Position numbers and translations under genes: made by a program. The notes under the pieces are model-generated. The model was not told where the DNA came from. It was given only the letters and a program-made list of their open reading frames with translations, and ran no database searches. Positions 23,295-30,647 of a DNA stretch of 64,000 nt are shown here, piece by piece. The DNA is taken from positions 256,792 to 320,791 of the forward strand of contig NZ_JACRSS010000003.1 in the NCBI RefSeq assembly GCF_014384805.1, written 5' to 3'. Source of the stretch: Guopingia tenuis (lineage in GTDB: Bacteria > Bacillota > Clostridia > Christensenellales > Christensenellaceae). Position 1 is the first letter of the stretch. Each line of letters opens with the position of its first letter.

Positions 23295-23366
23295 GCAACC
23301 ATATAGTTGCAAATTATATCTTGATTATAATAAGGTAAAGATGATATAATGCCACTATATAGTGGC
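23295..23366. promoter_or_regulatory. Divergent promoter/operator region, right module
   Basis: Two palindromes with centres 56 bases apart: GCAACCATATAGTTGC (23295-23310) and GCCACTATATAGTGGC (23351-23366, perfect). Plus strand: TTGATT (23321-23326), 18-base spacer, TATAAT (23345-23350) with TG extension, operator immediately after. Minus strand: TATAAT (23313-23318) with a TTTACC-like -35, operator immediately after. Layout equals the left module (55-base spacing) but the operator sequence is unrelated. Confidence 0.7.
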
Positions 23367-23391
23367 ATTTGAAAAAAGAAAGGAGAAAAAA

Positions 23392-23799
23392 ATGGGAAAT
23401 AAAGGGAAAGAGGAAATGAATCTACTCCTGGAAGGGATTTTGAATTTAGAAATGTTATGTATGCCCTATGAGCGGTTTACATATAATGATCTGCTGCGGG
23501 AGCTGGAGGTAGATTATTTTGCGGGATATGAGGAGCTGCTGCCCGTAATGCTGATGACGACGCAGGACCCGGTGATGGAACGGACAGGGCGCCGGATGTT
23601 CTTGCAGCTCTATCGGGAGAGGATGGAACAGGATGGGGCACGGACTGTAGTGGAAAGAACGATATCTCTTCTGCGGGAAGAGCGGAGAAGCTGGCAAAAG
23701 CGGATGCAGTGTGTGCAGAAGGTGCGGGAAAAGGAAAGATTGTTGGCCTTGAAAGAACGGGTTAGAGAAGAGACGGAACAGCCCCCATTTTTGGAATAA
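23392..23799 (+). CDS. Orphan 135-residue protein, right-module copy
   Basis: Start ATG 23392 with AAAGGAG 7 bases upstream; an in-frame GTG at 23362 lies inside the operator and is rejected. Nearly identical to the 15944-16354 gene except for the first ~12 residues (MGNKGKEEMN here) and one Ala/Thr change. Family unrecognised; soluble, with an acidic N-terminal half and a basic/acidic helical C-terminal half. Near-identity between copies whose flanking regulators have diverged points to recent gene conversion or selection on this protein. Confidence 0.75.
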   Translation: MGNKGKEEMNLLLEGILNLEMLCMPYERFTYNDLLRELEVDYFAGYEELLPVMLMTTQDPVMERTGRRMFLQLYRERMEQDGARTVVERTISLLREERRSWQKRMQCVQKVREKERLLALKERVREETEQPPFLE

Positions 23800-23841
23800 A
23801 TATTAAGAAGATGAATGTTCAAAAAATCGGCCTGTTTCCCT

Positions 23842-23910
23842 CCCCCCCAAGGATGCGGAGCATCCGGCTAAAAGTTTTGCGGGTTTGGGAGCTTTTGAAA
23901 AATCTCCCAA
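23842..23910. repeat. Two-hairpin palindromic repeat, unit B3
   Basis: CCCAAGGATGC-GGA-GCATCC, linker GGCTAAAAGTTTTGCGGG, then GGGAGCTTTTGAAAAATCTCCC (one mismatch in the stem). It is the only B unit of the right module and lies in the 321-base gap between the orphan gene and the acetyltransferase gene. Confidence 0.75.
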
Positions 23911-24022
23911 GGTCTTTTGGTCTTTTGCCTTTCCCCTGACAATATCTGCGGCGGCTTTTGCCCCTTCTTCGCCGCAGTCTCGTTCCGCCTCCCCGCCTCT
24001 GCTTTTCGTATCGTGGAATTTA

Positions 24023-24031
24023 TGGTATACT
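24023..24031 (+). promoter_or_regulatory. Extended -10 element upstream of the acetyltransferase gene
   Basis: TGG-TATACT, about 90 bases upstream of the ATG at 24121; no good -35. The region from here to the start codon is AT-rich without other features. Confidence 0.3.
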
Positions 24032-24120
24032 GTATTTGCATTGTATTTCATAAAAAATTTCCGGCCCGCATTTTGCAATCAAAGGCCAATATCATATAAA
24101 AAATATGGAAAGGAGATTTT

Positions 24121-24666
24121 ATGCAGCTTCATACTATATCCCCCTCCAACAAACCGGATATTGTCCGCCTCTATAAAGAGGCCTTCCCCCGGAGTGAGCG
24201 CAAGCCTTTTTCCCTCATGGAACGCAGGGAGAGAGCCGGGCATATGGAAATCCTCTCCATTGAAGAGGAGGGGTTTCTGGGGCTGGCCATTACGGTACTC
24301 CATGAAGACCTCGTGCTTCTCGACTATTTTGCCATTTCTCCCGGAGCGCGCGGACAGGGAGCGGGCGGCAGGGCCCTCTCTCTTTTGAAAAAGCGCTATG
24401 CGGGGCGGCGGCTCTTTCTGGAAATCGAATTTCCCGAGGAATCCGCTTCCAACTATGCCGACCGCCTGCGCCGCAGGGAATTCTATCGCCGCCACGATAT
24501 CACGCCTGTCGGTCTGGAAATAGAGGATATGGGCGTGCATATGGAGGTTCTTTCCTATGGCTGCCCTGTCAGCTTTGCGGAATTTACTGCCCTTTTGGAA
24601 AAGGGGCTGGGAAAGGCCATGTTCCGGATGGTGCGCCCGGTTCTGCTTTCGCAAACGGGAGAATGA
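24121..24666 (+). CDS. GNAT-family N-acetyltransferase
   Basis: 181 residues. The acetyl-CoA binding motif A is ISPGARGQGAGGRALSLLK (R/Q-x-x-G-x-G/A pattern) preceded by a strand VLLDYFA and followed by LFLEIEFPEESASNYADRLRRREFYRRH, the usual motif B with the N-x-x-x-R-R-x-FY turn. Substrate unknown. RBS GGAAAGGAG before ATG. Lies just outside the right module and is read away from it. Confidence 0.88.
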   Translation: MQLHTISPSNKPDIVRLYKEAFPRSERKPFSLMERRERAGHMEILSIEEEGFLGLAITVLHEDLVLLDYFAISPGARGQGAGGRALSLLKKRYAGRRLFLEIEFPEESASNYADRLRRREFYRRHDITPVGLEIEDMGVHMEVLSYGCPVSFAEFTALLEKGLGKAMFRMVRPVLLSQTGE

Positions 24667-24840
24667 GGCCGCGCATCATTTCCCGCCGCAGCAGGAGCTG
24701 GTCTCTTTTTGGAGGGGAGTCACAAAGGCCAAACAAAATCCGACCGGAAACGGCATGTTCCCCGACGTTTCTGGTTCCGGGCCTGTCTTTGCCGCTTTAT
24801 CCCGGCGGTGTTGTGCAGGGCTTTTCATCCGCAACAAAAA

Positions 24841-24868
24841 CAGCGCACATAGAATTCTATGTGCGCTG
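24841..24868. terminator. Perfect 28-base palindrome in the acetyltransferase 3' region
   Basis: CAGCGCACATAG-AATT-CTATGTGCGCTG: a 12-bp stem. On the minus strand it is followed by TTTTTGTTGC, so it works best as a terminator for minus-strand transcription (25.8 to 24.9 kb). Confidence 0.6.
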
Positions 24869-24929
24869 TTGCGTTGTCCATATTTTATGCGGGCCGTTTT
24901 TCGGATTCCTATATAGAGGTGCGTAGACC

Positions 24930-25192
24930 TTAGAAAACCGGGAAGGCGCCGTTCCCGCAGTATGCGGCAACTTCATCGCCTGCCTTTATATCCCCATCGC
25001 TGTCCTTATTTTCCACCACATTTAAGGCGGCAGCTTTGACGCAGGGAATCCTCACCGAGAAACCCTGCCCCGGACGCAGGGTTTTGTTTGAATGATGCGG
25101 TTTTTATCTTCAACGCACCCCTTCAGCAGCAGGAATATAGCGCATACACATAACAGAATGGCTGGGATTCTCTAAGGAATCCCTTTTTTCAT
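24930..25192 (-). pseudogene. Remnant of a small lipoprotein gene (nonsense codon plus frameshift)
   Basis: ATG at 25192 overlaps the stop of the preceding gene (ATGA) and has GGAGG upstream. The frame reads six codons, then TAG (25172-25174), then a signal-peptide-like stretch AILLCVCAIFLLLKGC with a lipobox Cys and VEDKNRIIQTK. Downstream the coding sense passes to another frame: TLRPGQGFSVRIPCVKAAAL, then NKDSDGDIKAGDEVAAYCG, an EF-hand/dockerin-like DxDxDG loop, ending at TAA 24930. Two lesions and the good signal peptide suggest a recently inactivated gene; a sequencing error cannot explain both easily. Confidence 0.4.
25164..25189 (+). terminator. Plus-strand intrinsic terminator
   Basis: GGGATTC-TCTAAG-GAATCCC followed by T6. 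Its only plus-strand gene upstream is the acetyltransferase, 500 bases away. The 522-base gap it closes holds no intact gene. Confidence 0.6.
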
Positions 25193-25767
25193 CCGCCGGT
25201 TCCTCCTTTGTTGACAACCGTGTAATAAGGCGCCTGGAGATAGTTCAGGATCAGAAGCCGCCTGCGCTCCTCCCGGCGCAGGTCATAGACAAACCATTCC
25301 TGATTCAGGCTGGGCAGGAGCAAATAGACGGTATGGAAAATGCCGGCATCTATATACTCCCTCCGTATCCAGCGGAAAAACTTCTCCCGCTCCCGGCTTT
25401 CTCCCGCAGCCCAGTCGAACAACTCCAGCATGCAGAGGATGGCCAGGCTGGTTCGCCGGGTGCTGTAGAATTTTTCCGCCTTCCGGGACAGCGCGCTCTT
25501 TATGCGCCCAATCTCACCGGCTTTGCTGGCGCCGGGATCAAAGCGACCATCGCAGGTCTGGCGGATGAAATCCCGGCTGGCCTCCCGCCCGGCGGCAAAG
25601 GTAACCTCGATGCCCTCGCCGTCCGCAATAAAATCCGGCTCCGGCGGAATCCCCCGCCGAGAAACCTGAAGGTTTTTTGCCGCTTTAAGCATGGCGAATA
25701 CAACGCTTTCGTTGACCTCTTTTTTCATAAAATCCGGCGGTAAAAACAGCCGGTAGAAAATTTCCAT
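25189..25767 (-). CDS. Protein of unknown function, 192 residues
   Basis: Start ATG 25767 with AAGGAGA upstream; earlier in-frame starts extend into repetitive non-coding-like sequence. No signal peptide or membrane segment. N-terminal part MEIFYRLFLPPDFMKKEVNE, a middle PDFIADGEGIEVTFAAGREA with a short PD..E-V-T pattern faintly like PD-(D/E)XK nucleases, and a helical Arg/Glu-rich C-terminal half ending with WFVYDLRREERRRLLILNYL. I cannot name the family. Its stop overlaps the start of the lipoprotein remnant downstream. Confidence 0.6.
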   Translation of the reverse strand: MEIFYRLFLPPDFMKKEVNESVVFAMLKAAKNLQVSRRGIPPEPDFIADGEGIEVTFAAGREASRDFIRQTCDGRFDPGASKAGEIGRIKSALSRKAEKFYSTRRTSLAILCMLELFDWAAGESREREKFFRWIRREYIDAGIFHTVYLLLPSLNQEWFVYDLRREERRRLLILNYLQAPYYTVVNKGGTGG

Positions 25768-26084
25768 CTGCTGGTCTCCTTCCTCCGCGGTTTCACAATT
25801 CATTGCAGCCCTTGCAGGATAAAATGGCATCCGCTGCATTCGATCAGAAAAATATCTTCCGCGCCCCGGGAAATATCTCTGCCATTTGGGATTCCCCTTA
25901 TCTGCCTGGGCGTTCCTCCCCCGGGAGTTTGTCTCATGCTGTAAGCCCGCCGTTTCACATATGGCCTTCTCTGGGCATCTCGGTGCCTTCCCGCACACAT
26001 CCTCTTGCCGCTTTTTGTGATCCCTGCCTGCGTGCTCTTTCCTGTTGCTTTTCCATGTGATTTCCTTTTTCCATCTGCTGCCGC
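25768..26084. other. Gene-free stretch upstream of the unknown gene
   Basis: Part of the 581-base gap 25768-26348. Open frames on both strands here are low-complexity (Lys/Arg-rich or hydrophobic), lack ribosome sites and run through the tandem repeat, so I do not call a gene. Confidence 0.4.
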
Positions 26085-26297
26085 TTTTTTGTTCGGTCGT
26101 GGCCGTCTACCGAAAACCTGTCTCTCGCTCCCCGCTGTTTTTCGATGCGGACTCTGTTTCCATTCACTGACCATTTTTTGTTCGGTCGCGGCCGTCTGCC
26201 GAAAACCTGTCTCTCGCTCCCCGCTGTTTTTCAATGCGGGCTCTGTTTCCATTCACTGGCCATTTTTTGTTCGGTCATGGCCGTCTGCCGAAGACAC
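26085..26297. repeat. Tandem repeat, 89-90 base unit, about 2.4 copies
   Basis: Units begin with TTTTTTGTTCGGTC at 26085, 26174 and 26264. The unit carries GGCCGTCT-CCGAAAACC and TGTCTCTCGCTCCCCGCTG. Few differences between units. The period is not a multiple of three across all units, arguing against a coding repeat. Confidence 0.85.
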
Positions 26298-26305
26298 AGA
26301 GACCA

Positions 26306-26333
26306 AAACCGGCTGCCTTGCGGGCAGCCGGTT
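26306..26333 (-). terminator. Terminator of the glmS operon
   Basis: Minus strand ACCGGCTGCC-CGCAA-GGCAGCCGGT then TTTTGG, 15 bases after the glmS stop. Confidence 0.8.
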
Positions 26334-26348
26334 TATTTCCTGCATATG

Positions 26349-28175
26349 TTATTCCACGGTCACGGATTTTGCCAGGTTGCGGGGTTTATCCACATCACAC
26401 CCCTTGCTGACTGCCGCATAATATCCCAGCATTTGCAACGGGATAACCGAAAGCATGGGCGCGAACAAATCCTCCACATTGGGAATCGTGAACACCTGGT
26501 CCACCTGATCGGCCACAGTTGCCGCATCCCGCTCCTGCACAATGGCGAACACATAGCCGCCGCGGGCCTTAACCTCTTTGATGTTGCTCATCATCTTTTC
26601 CAGAAGATCTGCCTGGGTCGCCAGGGCCACCACCAGCGTGTTTTTCTCAATCAGGGCAATCGTCCCGTGCTTCAGCTCGCCGGCGGAGAACGCCTCGGCA
26701 TGGATATAGGAAACCTCTTTGATCTTCATGGTTCCTTCCATGGCGACGGCATAATCCAGGCCGCGGCCGATATAGAACGCGTGCTGGTCCATATACCGCT
26801 GTGAAGCCAGCTTCTGCAGATCCTTCTTTTTCTCCATGGGCTCTTTAGACAGCTCCGGAACCCGCTCCAGCTCTTTCAGCAGGCGGGCATATTCCTCATC
26901 CGCCAGCTTACCTTTGATGCGCCCCACCTCCATGGCGATCATATAGAGGGCCAGAAGCTGGGTGATATAGGCCTTTGTGGAAGCCACGGCGATTTCCATG
27001 CCCGCGCGGGTATAGAACACGGCGTCCGCCTCCCGGGAAAGTGTGCTGCCCACCACATTGGTGATAGCAATGACTTTCAGACCGCGTTTTTTCGCCTCCC
27101 GCAGGGCCGCGATGGTATCCGCCGTCTCGCCCGACTGGCTGATGACAATCACCAGCATATCCGGCTCCAGAACCGGATTGCGATAGCGGAATTCGCTTCC
27201 CGCGTCGACCTCTACGCTGACACGCGCCAGCCGCTCAATGACATATTTGCCCACCTGGGCGGCATAGGAGGCTGTTCCGCAGGCCACGATATAGATTTTG
27301 CGGATGCCTTCGATCATGTCATCCGAGAAGCCCGCGTCCGTGAGATCGATTTTCCCATCGTGAATCCGGGGGAACAGCGTATCCGCCAAAGCCTTGGGCT
27401 GTTCGTTGATCTCCTTGATCATAAAGTGCTCATAGCCCGCCTTTTCGGCCTGGGTCACATCCCAGTCGATGGTGACCGCCTCTTTGGTCGTCCGGGCGCC
27501 ATAAGCGTCATAAATCTGAATCTCGTCTTTTTTGATGACCGCCACTTCGTTATCGTCCAGGAAATATACATCCCGCGTATATTCCAAAATTGCAGGAACA
27601 TCCGAGGCGATGAGATTCTCGCCCTTGCCGATGCCCACGATGAGCGGGCTGTCTTTGCGCACGGCAACAATGCGGTCCGGCTCCTTCACGGTGATGACGC
27701 CAAGAGCATAGGAACCCTCCAGCATCTTCACTGCCTTCATGACGGCAGTTTTCAGATCGCCTTCGTAATAATAGTTGACCAGATGCGCCACCACTTCGGT
27801 ATCCGTTTCAGAAACAAAATGAACGCCCTTTTCCTGCAGCCATTCCTTGAGCTTCAAAAAGTTTTCAATGATGCCGTTATGGACAACAGCCAGGCTTCCC
27901 GATACGTTGGTATGGGGATGGGAGTTGATATCCGAGGGCTCCCCATGGGTGGCCCAGCGGGTATGCCCGATGCCGATGGTGTTTTCCTGGGAGGCATCCC
28001 CCAGCTTATCCCGCAGGTTCTGCAGGCGGCCCTTTGTTTTGACCACCTTCATCTTTCCATCCTGCACATAGGCGACGCCTGCACTGTCATAGCCTCTGTA
28101 TTCCAGCTTTTCCAGCCCGTTGGTCAAAACCGGGATCACATCCCGCGGGCCCACATATCCGACGATTCCGCACAT
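26349..28175 (-). CDS. glmS: Glutamine--fructose-6-phosphate aminotransferase (isomerizing)
   Basis: 608 residues. Makes glucosamine-6-phosphate for peptidoglycan. N-terminal class II glutaminase with Cys2 as nucleophile (MCGIVGYVG), GIGHTRWATHGEPSDINSHP, then two SIS domains (YIVACGTASYAAQVG, ISQSGETADTIAALREAKK, ASTKAYITQLLALY) and the conserved tail KPRNLAKSVTVE. Follows glmM by 15 bases. The gap is far too short for a glmS ribozyme, so that control seen in many Firmicutes is absent here. Confidence 0.97.
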   Translation of the reverse strand: MCGIVGYVGPRDVIPVLTNGLEKLEYRGYDSAGVAYVQDGKMKVVKTKGRLQNLRDKLGDASQENTIGIGHTRWATHGEPSDINSHPHTNVSGSLAVVHNGIIENFLKLKEWLQEKGVHFVSETDTEVVAHLVNYYYEGDLKTAVMKAVKMLEGSYALGVITVKEPDRIVAVRKDSPLIVGIGKGENLIASDVPAILEYTRDVYFLDDNEVAVIKKDEIQIYDAYGARTTKEAVTIDWDVTQAEKAGYEHFMIKEINEQPKALADTLFPRIHDGKIDLTDAGFSDDMIEGIRKIYIVACGTASYAAQVGKYVIERLARVSVEVDAGSEFRYRNPVLEPDMLVIVISQSGETADTIAALREAKKRGLKVIAITNVVGSTLSREADAVFYTRAGMEIAVASTKAYITQLLALYMIAMEVGRIKGKLADEEYARLLKELERVPELSKEPMEKKKDLQKLASQRYMDQHAFYIGRGLDYAVAMEGTMKIKEVSYIHAEAFSAGELKHGTIALIEKNTLVVALATQADLLEKMMSNIKEVKARGGYVFAIVQERDAATVADQVDQVFTIPNVEDLFAPMLSVIPLQMLGYYAAVSKGCDVDKPRNLAKSVTVE

Positions 28176-28190
28176 TTGCTTTTCCTCCTG

Positions 28191-29534
28191 TTATGCTAAT
28201 CTGGTTTCTATCAGTTTGGCAATGGAAACGGCCTCCCGCTCAATCGCCTTCCGGTTTTCTCCTTCAATCATCACGCGAACCAGCGGCTCGGTGCCGGATG
28301 TACGGATCAGCACCCGTCCTTTGCCGTCCATATCCTTTTCCAGCGCCTGGATGCGCTCCATAATCACCGGGTCATCCTGGTAATCGTGCTTCTTTTCCTC
28401 GCTCACCCGGGCATTTACCAAAACCTGGGGCAAAATATCCACGATCTTCGCCAGCTCCGAGAGCCGCTTTCCCTTGCGGCGCAGGATGCTCAAAAGCTGC
28501 ACACCCGTCAGGATACCGTCGCCCGTGGTGTTGTGATCCAGGAAAATGATATGCCCGGACTGCTCGCCGCCGAAATTATAGCCGCTTTTCAGCATTTCTT
28601 CCAGAACATACCGGTCGCCCACATCCGTTTTCACCAGGTTCATTCCCAGCCGCTTCGCCCCAAGCTCCAGGCCCAGGTTGCTCATCACGGTTGCCACGAT
28701 CGTATTTTTCTTCAGGGCGCCGCGCTCCATCATATCCAGAGCGCAGACCGCCATGATCCGGTCGCCGTCCACAAGGCGCCCCAGTTCGTCCACGGCAATC
28801 AGCCGGTCGGCGTCGCCGTCAAAGGCCAGGCCCACGTCCGCTCCCAGCTCGCTCACCAGCATGCAGAGCTGCTGGGGATGGGTGGAGCCGCAGTTATCGT
28901 TGATGTTGGTGCCGTCCGGGTCGTTGTAATACGGATATACCGTCGCCCCCAGGCGGCGGAAAACCTCCGGCGCAATCTGAGACGAGGCCCCGTTGGCGCA
29001 GTCCAAAACCACCTTCAATCCCTTCAGGGGTTCGCCCGTGGAGCAGAGAAATTCTGCATATTCCTCCTTCGCCTTTTTCAGCTTGACCTTGCGCCCCACC
29101 ATGAGCCCGGTGGGCAGATTGCAGGCCGCCTCCCCCGAGAGCACCAGACGTTCGATTTCGTCCTCTATCATATCCGCCAGCTTATATCCCTGGCCGTTGA
29201 AAAACTTGATTCCATTATATTCAAAGGAATTATGAGATGCGCTGATAACCGCGCCCGCATCCGCTCCATAGTGCCGGGTCAGATGCGCCACGGCGGACGT
29301 GGGGATGACTCCCAGCGTATCCGCTTCGGCTCCCGCCGAACAGATGCCCGCGATAAGCGCGCTCTCCAGCATATCCCCGGAGATCCGCGTATCCCTTCCA
29401 ATCAAAATTTTCGCCTTATGCACCGCGCTCGTCAGCACAACAGCCGCCGCCTGCCCCAGCTTATAGGCCAGGTCGCAGTTGAGCTTATCATTGGCCACGC
29501 CACGGACGCCGTCGGTTCCAAACATTCTTGCCAT
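28191..29534 (-). CDS. glmM: Phosphoglucosamine mutase
   Basis: 447 residues. Interconverts glucosamine-6- and -1-phosphate, the step after GlmS. N-terminal FGTDGVRG, phosphoserine loop VISASHNSFEYNGIKFF, metal loop DGDADR, and sugar/phosphate sites GGEQSGH and RTSGTEPLVRVM. Reads in the order glmM-glmS, giving both steps from one transcript that probably begins before trxB, 34 bases upstream. Confidence 0.96.
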   Translation of the reverse strand: MARMFGTDGVRGVANDKLNCDLAYKLGQAAAVVLTSAVHKAKILIGRDTRISGDMLESALIAGICSAGAEADTLGVIPTSAVAHLTRHYGADAGAVISASHNSFEYNGIKFFNGQGYKLADMIEDEIERLVLSGEAACNLPTGLMVGRKVKLKKAKEEYAEFLCSTGEPLKGLKVVLDCANGASSQIAPEVFRRLGATVYPYYNDPDGTNINDNCGSTHPQQLCMLVSELGADVGLAFDGDADRLIAVDELGRLVDGDRIMAVCALDMMERGALKKNTIVATVMSNLGLELGAKRLGMNLVKTDVGDRYVLEEMLKSGYNFGGEQSGHIIFLDHNTTGDGILTGVQLLSILRRKGKRLSELAKIVDILPQVLVNARVSEEKKHDYQDDPVIMERIQALEKDMDGKGRVLIRTSGTEPLVRVMIEGENRKAIEREAVSIAKLIETRLA

Positions 29535-29568
29535 CGTCTTTCCTCCGTACTCTATGGGAACAGGGCTG

Positions 29569-30486
29569 CTACAGCCCCATCTCCAGCAGATATTCCTGAG
29601 CCGCCTGCTGGGCCACCGCCCCGTCAGAAACAGCCGTCACCACCTGGCGCAGCGTCTTTGTGCGCACATCCCCCGCGGCAAATACGCCGGGCACGTTGGT
29701 CAGCGTGTTTTCCCCGGCAATGATATAGCCCTGGGAATCCAGATAGACCTGCCCTTCCACGAGCCGCGTATCCGGCTCATGGCCAATGGCCACAAAGCAT
29801 CCCGCAATCGGCAGACTGCGTTCCTCCCCGGTCTTGGCATTTTTGAGAAGGATGCTCTCCAGATCCATGCTTCCTTCAATTTTCACGGGGACAGTATCCA
29901 GAATAAACTCGATATTTTCCTTTGCCCTGGCCCGCTCCACCAGGACATGCTGTGCCCGGAAGGTGTCCCGCCGGTGAATCACGCTCACCTTTTTTGCCAA
30001 ATTGGCCAGATAAATCGCGTCCTCCAGCGCCGTATCTCCGCCGCCCACGACGCAGACTTCCATTCCCCGGAAAAATGCGCCGTCGCATGTGGCGCAATAG
30101 GAAACGCCGTTGCCGGTATACTCCTCTTCCCCTGCGATTCCCAGCTTCCGGGGGCTTGCGCCCAGCGCCAGGATCACGGTTTTGGCCTCATATTCTCCCT
30201 GGGATGAAATAATGCTCTTGGGCTGACCCGCCAGCTCCATCCGCAAAATCTTTTCGCTTCTCAGCTCGGCTCCGAAGCTCTCCGCCTGCTCCTTTAGAGC
30301 CAGGGAAAAATCGCTTCCCGCGATGCCGCCGGGAAAGCCCGGATAGTTTTCCAGTTTATGCGTCGAGGTGATCTGCCCGCCGGGAGCCGTCTGCTCAAAG
30401 ATGAGCGTCTTCATCCCTGCGCGGCTTGCATAAATCGCCGCCGTCAGCCCCGCGGGGCCCGCGCCGATAATCGCCACATCCACCAT
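29569..30486 (-). CDS. trxB: Thioredoxin reductase
   Basis: 305 residues. FAD/NADPH pyridine nucleotide disulphide oxidoreductase: IIGAGPAGLTAAIYASRAG, redox-active SYCATCDGAFFRG near residue 135, NADPH site VVGGGDTALEDAIYLA, HRRDTFRA, and the FAD site VFAAGDVRTKTLRQVVTA. No thioredoxin gene is adjacent. RBS TTAGGAGGAAGC. Confidence 0.95.
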   Translation of the reverse strand: MVDVAIIGAGPAGLTAAIYASRAGMKTLIFEQTAPGGQITSTHKLENYPGFPGGIAGSDFSLALKEQAESFGAELRSEKILRMELAGQPKSIISSQGEYEAKTVILALGASPRKLGIAGEEEYTGNGVSYCATCDGAFFRGMEVCVVGGGDTALEDAIYLANLAKKVSVIHRRDTFRAQHVLVERARAKENIEFILDTVPVKIEGSMDLESILLKNAKTGEERSLPIAGCFVAIGHEPDTRLVEGQVYLDSQGYIIAGENTLTNVPGVFAAGDVRTKTLRQVVTAVSDGAVAQQAAQEYLLEMGL

Positions 30487-30574
30487 GAATGCTTCCTCCT
30501 AATTTCATGCCGTTTTTCCTATATATTCCCCACTCTGGGGGAAAATACTGCAAAAACCCATTTTCAATTTGTTT

Positions 30575-30583
30575 ATTATAGCA
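30575..30583 (-). promoter_or_regulatory. Extended -10 promoter of trxB-glmM-glmS
   Basis: TGC-TATAAT on the minus strand, 88 bases before the trxB ATG; -35 is weak. A small CCCC-ACTCT-GGGG hairpin lies in the leader at 30528-30541. Confidence 0.45.
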
Positions 30584-30647
30584 TAGCCCCTGTTTTTTTT
30601 CTACGGCAGTCAGGGAAATTCAAAGAGATTTTGCAGTTTTTCCGGGT

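Larger units (their letters stand above)
22774..23965. repeat. Right copy of the mirror-image module (inverted relative to 15646-16995)
   Basis: Order from the inside out: repeat units A3 and A4, XRE gene (minus), operator region, orphan gene (plus), repeat unit B3, and an outer ~55-base segment (23911-23965) that matches 15646-15706 reversed. Conserved best at its outer end, least in the XRE gene and operator region. Confidence 0.85.

Noticed and set aside
25800..26252. Minus-strand Lys/Arg-rich open frame of 150 codons
   Set aside because: No ribosome site, runs through the tandem repeat, no recognisable domain, and the repeat period would break the frame between units.
26085..26297. CRISPR array
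   Set aside because: Units are contiguous tandem repeats of about 90 bases without variable spacers; no cas genes in the window.
28176..28190. glmS ribozyme
   Set aside because: The glmM-glmS gap of 15 bases cannot hold it.
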